This document shows positions 28,701-37,900 of a stretch of DNA of 64,000 nt, one piece after another; position 1 is the stretch's first letter, and each line of letters starts with the position of its first letter. The stretch is taken from assembly GCA_023630585.1 (NCBI GenBank), contig CM042539.1:23754755-23818754 (forward strand), in the 5' to 3' direction. This DNA is from Cranoglanis bouderius (lineage: Eukaryota; Chordata; Actinopteri; Siluriformes; Cranoglanididae). Under the pieces are notes generated by a model, which was not told the origin of the DNA, made no database searches, and saw nothing but the letters and a program-made list of their open reading frames with translations. Made by a program: the position numbers and the translations under genes.

Positions 28701-30025
28701 CACCTGAGCAAAGAAAAGGATATGTGTTTTTCTGAGATCAAACAGATCTCAAGACGCTATTTTCAGTCTTTGACCTCAGACTGCTTCCCCAAGCTCGAGT
28801 AATCAGAGATCTCAGAGAGTGTACGTGACCAAAATCAACACGAAACCATGAGCCAAACTGAAATCATGCTAAAATCGACCGGAATTAATGTCACAGCTAC
28901 GTCCTGCCTACGAGCTCTTGTCGTTGTTGGTTTTACTGATTATCAGAATCTCTATACAATTAATTTATTCATATTACTGGATATTATCTTGATCATTGAA
29001 CTTACTAATACATTATCGTTTCTATAGTAACAACTCAATAAATAAACCTTTTTCCAAAAATGTAATACTATTTAACGAAGGAAAACATAATCGTTGATAT
29101 GGTGACGGTTTCTGGAAGGAGATGTTTAATTAACATTTATGGAAGGAGTCTCCAGTGTCAGTGCTTTGTAGTGACAAGTTTTATGCCAAGACAAAGTCTT
29201 CAGGACAGAGAGAGGGGGAAAAAACACTGCTATAACGTAAGTGATAACTTGTTTCATGGACATTCCGCAATGTTAAATCTAACTACAAATGGATAAAAAG
29301 TACAATTTGTCATAAATTAATAAATTGTAATCACACGGACATACTTCAAGTCTGCCAGCATCACACCAACCTGTCGCTGGTTACTTTCCAATAACAGCAC
29401 ACTGTGTCGTGTTTTATTCCTTATTTAATTAATATATATTACAGCTCTATTACAATCTATATTATTTTATTTAGTTGAATTGTTATTTTTGTCAAATATG
29501 CCTGAGTGAATTCACTAAGACCTTCTTTAACGCCACAAAACACAATGGCGAGTGTAAGAGAAAATATTCCTTGATTGCGGGAAAGGGAAGTTCAGTTGGA
29601 AAAGAGTGTAATGAGGGAGGGGGTTGAAATGGAATCATACCTTACGCACTTGAATGTAATAAGCCTGGAGTCTGTGTGTGTTTCACTTGGCTGAGGGTTC
29701 AAACGCCGGATCGGATCCAGCAGACTCGGAGAGTTTAAATTGTTTCAATCCAGGTTTTTTTTTTTTTTTTACCTACGGCTCGCAGAATCTAAGTTAAGCC
29801 TCCGGCTACTTGCTGACACAAATGAATTATGGGCAGTGTAGATCAGCTGTGATTAGAAAAACAAGACAATGTTAATTGCTTTTCATTAGCTTTTATTTAC
29901 TGCTAGTCAACATTTCCAGTTTTCAAATCCTGGTATCCCTCCTGCCTCACTGCAACAGAGTCGCTTTGTATTAAGGTGCATACTGAACATTTCTACCAAA
30001 ACTTTTTCCTTGTTCTCAATCATCA

Positions 30026-30069
<44 letters not shown>

Positions 30070-33000
30070 CGATGACATCACTCTTCCCAGAGGGGAAAAA
30101 AAAAAAAGACGAGGACTGGAAGCAAAGTAAGCAAACACCTTCAAAGCTCTCTGCTCTGAATAAATACTCTGAAAATAAAATCTTCAGAAAATAAACATCC
30201 ACCCACTCACATGCTAAAGAGTCCGAGCACTTTAGCCATTAGCAGACATCCGTAAACACACTTTTCCTTCTTGTTCTTTTCTTTATACACACAAATCTCT
30301 TTCGCTCACCAACATACACACTTGTCTTCCATGTGCTGGTGTTAAAAGCACGATCCAGAGCCGCTGTTTGCTTTGGATGAACTGCTACATCTCAAACATG
30401 GAGTCGTTTAAAAGGTAGAGCCTTTTTATTGCAAGGAGGTTTCATTCATATTTCTCTCTCTGGCTTTGAGCAGATCTGATACGGACAGCTTCTTAAACAT
30501 GCAAAAGGAGAGCAAATTAGAAAAATCTGATTTGAACGTTTTAAGATTGAAAGATTAAGTACAAAATGTTAATATCAAATCAGCTGCTTCTAATCAGTCT
30601 GCAATTAAATTTCTAAAAAACAAAAACTGTAAACAGCTATATGTAAAGATATGTCGATATCTGCAGTATCTCAGAAAAGTGCATTGTCACATAACTTATC
30701 ACAACATTGATATTATATCGTCATATCGCCCGGCCCTACTTCCTAAACTTTATTAACTCACATGAATATCGGTTTACCCATGGCTCAGTTAAACTCATGG
30801 TTCAATATTCACTCACTCATCCTAAAGCCTATTATTCAGTAACTAATTTGAAATGTATGCTGTTACAAGAGTGAGGAATGCAAAGACTGATCCAGGGAGT
30901 TTAACAGGTTTAAGCAAACAACAATGCTTAAGGAAGTCAAGTGCAGAACTTCCATCAGCAATATATACTAGTCTAATGAGTGAGAATTAAATCTCAGACA
31001 AGATTATCTAAACCCTCAACCATTCACCATGTTACATATGTGTGAATTTTTTTTTTAGGAATTTGTTATCGTTAGACTTGAAAAGTAGCATCATTATGCT
31101 CATTAAATGTGATGCTTCCTAAACTCGACTATAGTTATGCTTGATTTTACAGCTCATTTTTTCATGAACATTAAGTGTGTGAACTTTTCATTGGGACAAA
31201 CAACAGTAGCAAACCGAGGGATTTAGGGCATTTTTACACTTAGCATGTTTGGAGCATTTGTTTCAGGAACCTGGTGTGTTTTCTCTCTTGGTTCGGTTAG
31301 TTTTGACATATACGAACGCGGCAATCGTGCTCAGATCCGCACCAAAACAATCTGTCCCGATTGCAAACAAACTCTGGAGTGGTTCGCTTGTGGTGAGAAA
31401 GCAATCCAGCCCAACGGACCAATGAACCAACCTGTATGGCAGTGCACGATTGGAACTTTCATACAAACACCCATAACAGATAATTTACATGACTATAAAT
31501 CTTTTAAAATTATGTTTACTTACTATCAAATTTAAATAATATTTTGTTACCCTAGGGGAACACAATGCAATAGAGGGAATATAGACAATCGATATGCTGA
31601 GAACCCTAAATCTTTTGTGACGAATTCTGTGGGTGAACACGTCATGGCAATTCAAAAACAAAGCACGCCTCTTCATTTTAAAATGATGCGCAATGGCTCT
31701 TCTCTGAAACAGGTGAACTGTGGCAATGTTGTCCCGATGAAACATCGATTCTCGCTCAAACTGATAAATTATAATAAGTACAGCTAAAAGAAAATATTTT
31801 GCTACGCTTTGAAATGTTGCCTTCTGAGAGCGAACCGAGCCAAGGAGAAAACGCAACATTGTAACAATTTAAGTCCCCGTTTCTGAACAAAGCACAGATC
31901 TGCAGGTCTGAAAACGCCCTTAGATTTACAAAAGATAAGAGTAGGTGTGTGCATCTCTCCTTCTCAAGCCCCATTCAGACTGGATTAGTTTTAGGTGTGG
32001 AGGTGGGGTAAGGGAATTACTACCAGTGTACCTCTGGGATTTTAGTCTTGTCTGAATCAGTCATGTGAGTACTTTTTTTACAGACTATGCGTATGGAAAC
32101 ATTATACCATTTTTACCCTGCCTTAAAAAAATGTTTAAAAAAAAATCCAAGTAATGTATAATTGGCATGTTGATAGATTCCTTCATATTCTGTTGAGAAA
32201 GAGTTTTCTTAGCTATCTATCAACCAAGTACTGAAAGAGTGTGTGGGAATACACCCTGGACGTCCATTGCAGTACATCAGGCACACTCGTTCACACCTAG
32301 GCGAAATTTAAAGTAGCCAATCCACCTACTGGCATGTTTGGGAGGTTGGAGGAAACTAGAGAACCCAGATGAAACCTATGTGGACATGGGAAGAACATCC
32401 ACATAGACAGTAACCCTAGCTCAGGATCAATTTGGGGCCTCTGGAGCTGTATGCAATCATCATTCAGTGCATTTAGCCCATTTAAACCAGACAACAATTC
32501 AAAATGGTATGCTTTAGATCTGAGAGGATGTGGTGCAATATGATTCAGTATTGTGCAAACAGTTTTAAATAAGGCATGAACATATGGGAGATATTTAAAT
32601 CTTTCCAATGTACAGAAAAAGATGGAAAGATCCAAGTGTGGCATCAAGTGTTGCCCAGTGTCAAACATGCAGCATAGTCCTTCCACAGAATCCCAGTGCT
32701 CTTTAAATGGAGCTCCTACACGCCCTTCTAAGGCCTCAGAAAAACAAGCCCACCCTACACCCTTCTTCTCCCCTCGGGTACTTCTGCTGTCCAAACCAGA
32801 GCTGGCTGTGAGCAGGGAGGCCGCACTGAAAGGCCCCGCTGTTCTGGACTCCAGCCACATGCTTTTCATTCAGACATGAAGGCTCGCAGCTCGCCTTCTT
32901 CTAAAGCCACATCCAGAAAAAAAAAATAAACGGAGGAAAAAAGAGGGAGGATAAAAAAAAATAAAAAAATCTTCAAACTCGCCAGACTCCTAAATATGGA

Positions 33001-33447
33001 CGTACTTTTAGCAGAGTCAAAAGCTGTACGTACTTGCTTGGCCAAGAGAAGCATCAGTCATGTTTTCTCATAGGAGGCAAGAGGAGGAGGGAGGCATGTC
33101 ACAAAAAGGCATGTAGTCAATTATATGATATACTGCGATATATTGTTATTAGGAATGCACCGTATGGCTGGGCAATACAATAAAAATATCATATCACGAT
33201 TCTTGAAGACATTTCTACAACATATGCTATGCATCATGATATATAGCTTTGCTCACAAACTGCCAGCTATGCAGTAGCGTTGCACTGGGGGGAAAAAACA
33301 GTTATAAATAATAAACTATAGTAAACTACAAAGTTTGCTGTCAAAGTTTCACTTATGCATTCACTTAGCATCTTTTAAAATCACAAAAGTAATACAGAAA
33401 CTGTGAGAACTAACTGGTCCAGCTGTACAGGATAGAAGAGCCTTTGT

Positions 33448-33487
<40 letters not shown>

Positions 33488-33531
33488 AAGCTGTCACTCA
33501 GAAAGAAGCCTCACACAGAGCACTTATGTTA

Positions 33532-33566
<35 letters not shown>

Positions 33567-34932
33567 GTTACCTCACGCCAGGTGTTTATATAACCAGACG
33601 CAAACACCTGTGATGATCTGTCAGAATCTCTCCTTCGCTCTGAAATGAAGCCAAGGTGTTCGCTGAATCACTCTCTCCCTCCCTGTCCTTCTTAAACATT
33701 GAAAAAGAAAGGAAAACAAAGCATGCATCTTTGATCAGTCAGCAGTAGCCCTGCCTGTAAATTCACGTCCGCATGCGGCCTTGTGTTTCACCACTGGCTG
33801 ATCGGTGTGGGAGGAGGAAGGCCTTCTGTAAAACAACCACAAATCTCATGGAGCACCCCTTCAAGGAGAACTAATTACATGACTATTATTTATGAGTGAA
33901 CAAACTGGTTGAGTGTAAATACTGGCCATGAGCGCTGTTTTCATCTCCTAAATCCTCAGGTTATTTGACTGTCTGTCTTCTCCTCTATGAAGAAGGTGTG
34001 TCTCTCTGGTTACGTTTACATGCAAACATTCCTGTCATGCAAACTTTCTGGAAAACAATTTACATTATTGCAATCCAAAACAAATATATGGTCATATGTG
34101 GGGTAATGTTTAGTATCATCGTTACCATAACGACGAGAAGCTTGTCGGTCCTGTCAGAGCGTAGTTAACTATAGATAACTTTAGTTCAGTTCAAAGGGAT
34201 TGTTGGCAGGTTGAGACTTACATTCCTCACACCTTTCCTATTAGTTTCACTGGAGTTACTGAAGAGTTCATAGATACTAAGATGAAGAACTGGACTACTC
34301 TCATTCCGTTTGCGTTACTCTGATTTAGGATGAGAACATAAAAGCCTTCATTTTGAATAAGATCAGTCGGATTATTAGGTTACACACCTGTCTACGCATC
34401 TCACTCTTGTCTGTCTCTCTCTCCACACGCAGCCCCATATGTATAGCTCTCCTCCAGAGAGCTGTCTATCTCCATATACTTCTTTCTCTCTATCTCTTTC
34501 CATACCTGTCTTTCACTCTGCCTCTAACTCTCCAGGTCTGTCTCTCTTTTTCTGTCTCTCCTTCTGTATGTTTGTCTCTCTATGCCTTTCGTCCCCCCTC
34601 TCTCTCTTTGTCCCTCTCTCTCTTTCTGACCCTATCTCTCTATCTGTCCCCCATTCTCTCTCATTCTGTCCCCATCTATCTGTCTCTTTCTGTCGCCCTC
34701 ACTCTTTCTGTTCCCCTCTATCTGTCTATCTTTCTGTCCCCATTCTCTCATTCTGTCCCCATCTGTCTCTTTCTGTCCCTCTCTCTCAATTGGTTTCTGT
34801 GTCTCTTTCTTTCCCTCTCTTTCTGTCCTTCTCTCTTTATGTCTCTCTCAGAGTCTCTCCCCTGTCTTTCTCTGTCTGTCTCTCTTTTTCTCTATATGCC
34901 TCTCCTCTCCTTGTTCTGTCTCTTTTTTCTTT

Positions 34933-34978
<46 letters not shown>

Positions 34979-37900
34979 CCCACCTCCGCATCCCCCAAGA
35001 CTTTTGGAGCAGGAACTCACGGCGGCTGTTGGAGCCCTTCAGTGACATGCAGCTTTGAAGTCGCAGCCAGATGACAGAGGAATGTTATCCCCCCCTTCAT
35101 TCCTCCTTCACAATAAACCAGAGGGAGCATGTGGTGAAACAAACTGTTGATTCTGGCTGCTTTCGTGCTTTGGCGTGTAATGAATATTGCTATAGTGGTG
35201 AAGAGATTTGTTATCTAGTTACATACGGGTGACAAATTAACAAACGAGATAAAGTGACTTAGTAAGGTGTTGCACCACCATGAGCCAGCAGAACAGCTTT
35301 AATGCACCTCGGCATCGATTCTTCAAGTCTCTGTAAGAGTACTGGAATGAAGAACACCGGTCTTCCAAAAGATTTTCCCTCAGTTGATGTTTTAATGATG
35401 GTGGTGGAGAGTCTAAGACATTGTTCCATAATCTCTCATCGGTCTTGAGTTGAGATTTGGTGACTGTGAAGGCCAGAGCATATGACCATTAATCTTTAAG
35501 CATGCAAATCACTTGAAAGATTTCAACTTGCCTATTTTTTTTTTTTAATGTTTGTGTAGTATAAGCAGTACAGCCATTCTGGGATTGTAAGAGCTATTAC
35601 AAGAGCCAATTCCTAGGAAAGCCTTTTTATACTGATCAGACTGAGAGATTATCCATCATAGTGCTTTGAATTTCTGCTTTGTAATAATTGTTGTGTAGAA
35701 TCTGTTCTTTGTATTTGATATGCAGCTTTTACATAACCAAACAAGGTTTATGAACCACTGAAAACCTTCCTAACACCCTATGAATGAAGCTTTCTGTTAC
35801 ACACACAGTCACACGCACAGAGTCGGTCACTGTAAATCAAACGTAAGACACACCCACTGAGAATTTTCACAAGAAGTCAGTTTTGATGTCGAGTTAAAAT
35901 CTCACTAATGTGCTGCGGTTGTGCATAACGAGTGTGATTTCATCTGTAACTGCCCACCTCTGAACCTCCCTCATGCCCTTTAAAATAACACTCAGAGGAG
36001 TGATGCAATGCTGTCAAACTCCACAATCCTGAACTAAACTGAGGGGACAAACGGTGATGCAATCCTGCCTGTGGCTACCACACACACACACACACACACA
36101 CACACAGATGCCAAGTTCCAGGCTGTCAAAACCAATAGAGTAAAATATTGTGTATAAAGAAACATGTACTTCTGCTGCCAAGTGTGACAGTGAACAAAAC
36201 CTTCGCTAGACAGTCATCTTAACATGCCTTTGCACTGCTCTGCGAACACACATACATGCTCAGATCTTGTCAATGTGATGGCGCCACTGGTGATCTGATG
36301 TGTAAACGTGAACATACACATACACATACATACACCGCCATACCTGTCTCAAGGTTTTTTTTCTGAAAGTTTCCTTTCTGCTGAGTTTAGCTCCAATTCG
36401 AAACAAAAGAAAAGTCATGTTCCAGTAGTGCCTGAAATACCTCCAGCTCCCTATTAACAATTTTAATAGCTGGCAAATCGCTGTGGCACTTCAGAACATG
36501 CTGTTATAAGAAATTAATCAACTTCTGAGTGATAGCGTTGCCCTTCTCTGTATCACACCACCCCAGCGTGGATTATTCTTCTATAACACCACAGCTCATT
36601 TTGTTTTATTCCCTACATACAGACAATGACTAAGCAGCAAAGCAGATACCAAATATGAACTTGAATGTGACTGGAAATATTCCAATACGAACAGAAATAT
36701 CCTAATATATGGAAAAAGATCCCGTTATTAGCAGAAACAGTACTTCAACATCAGCTTAAACATACTAATAAGAACACAAGAATCACAGAAATATCCCAGT
36801 TTGAGCAGAAATGCTTCGACATGAGAGGAAATACTCCAGTATGAGCAGAAACACCACAACGTGGACAGAAACATTTCAACATCAAATGTCTCAGTGTGAA
36901 TAGAAAATCCCAGTATGAGATCCCGATATCAAAAGAAATATTTCAGTATAAGCAGAAATACTCCACTGTGAACAGAGATATCTCAATACAAGCCAAAATT
37001 ATACCAATATTAGCAGAGATCCTTCAACACTTGGCTGTAACATACCAATACAAACTTAAGTATCTCAACATGAGTAGAAAAATCTCAATATAAATCTCCT
37101 AGGAATAACATTAACATCCCAGTGTAAACTGAAACATATTAGCTAAAATGTCTCCATTTGAGCAAAAATACCTCAATGTGAATTGAGATTTCCCAGTATG
37201 AACAAAAATATACAAGTGTGAACAGAAATATCTCAATGTGAACAGAAATATCCCAATACCAGCTAACAGATCCCCAATATGTAAAGAAATATCTCAGGAT
37301 AAGAAGAAATACCCCAGTGGAAACTGAGATATCCCAATATGAACTACATATCCCAACATAAGCAAAACTATCTAAATGTGAACAGAAATATCACAATACA
37401 AGGTAAATCATCCCAATATTATTAGAGATGCATTAGCACTTGACTGGAACATACCAATACAAGCAGAAATATCCTAAGGTCAACAGAAATATCCCAGTGT
37501 AAAGAGAAAAATCCCAATATGAGCTAATATGTCCCAAATTAAAAAAGAATGCCCCAATGTGAACAGAGATTTTCCAATCTGAATAGAAATATCCAAGTGT
37601 GAACAGTAAAATAGAAACATCCTCATTTGAGCAGAAATATCTCACTGTGAACAGAAATATCTCAATTTAAGTTAAATTATCCCAATACTCATAGAGATGC
37701 TTTAGCATTTAGCTAAAACATACCAACACAAACTGAAGTATTCCGGTGTGAACAGAAAAACCCCAATACCAGCAGAAATATCCTAAGATCAACAGAAAAA
37801 TCCAAAATATGAGATAAAATGTCTTAATTTGGGCAAAATTCCCCCAGTGTGAACTAGCATTTTCTAATATGAACAGAAACGTCCAAATGTGAACAAAAAA

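Noticed and set aside
32297..32869. 190-codon minus-strand open frame in nkd2 intron 3
   Set aside because: Its 3' third overlaps an inverted retroelement fragment, it shows no recognisable domain, and no splice sites link it to nkd2. Likely a chance frame in a locally GC-richer stretch.
34353..35074. Overlapping 230- and 211-codon Leu/Ser-rich frames
   Set aside because: Both are translations of the imperfect TCTC/TGTC tract; two frames being open together shows repeat composition rather than coding.
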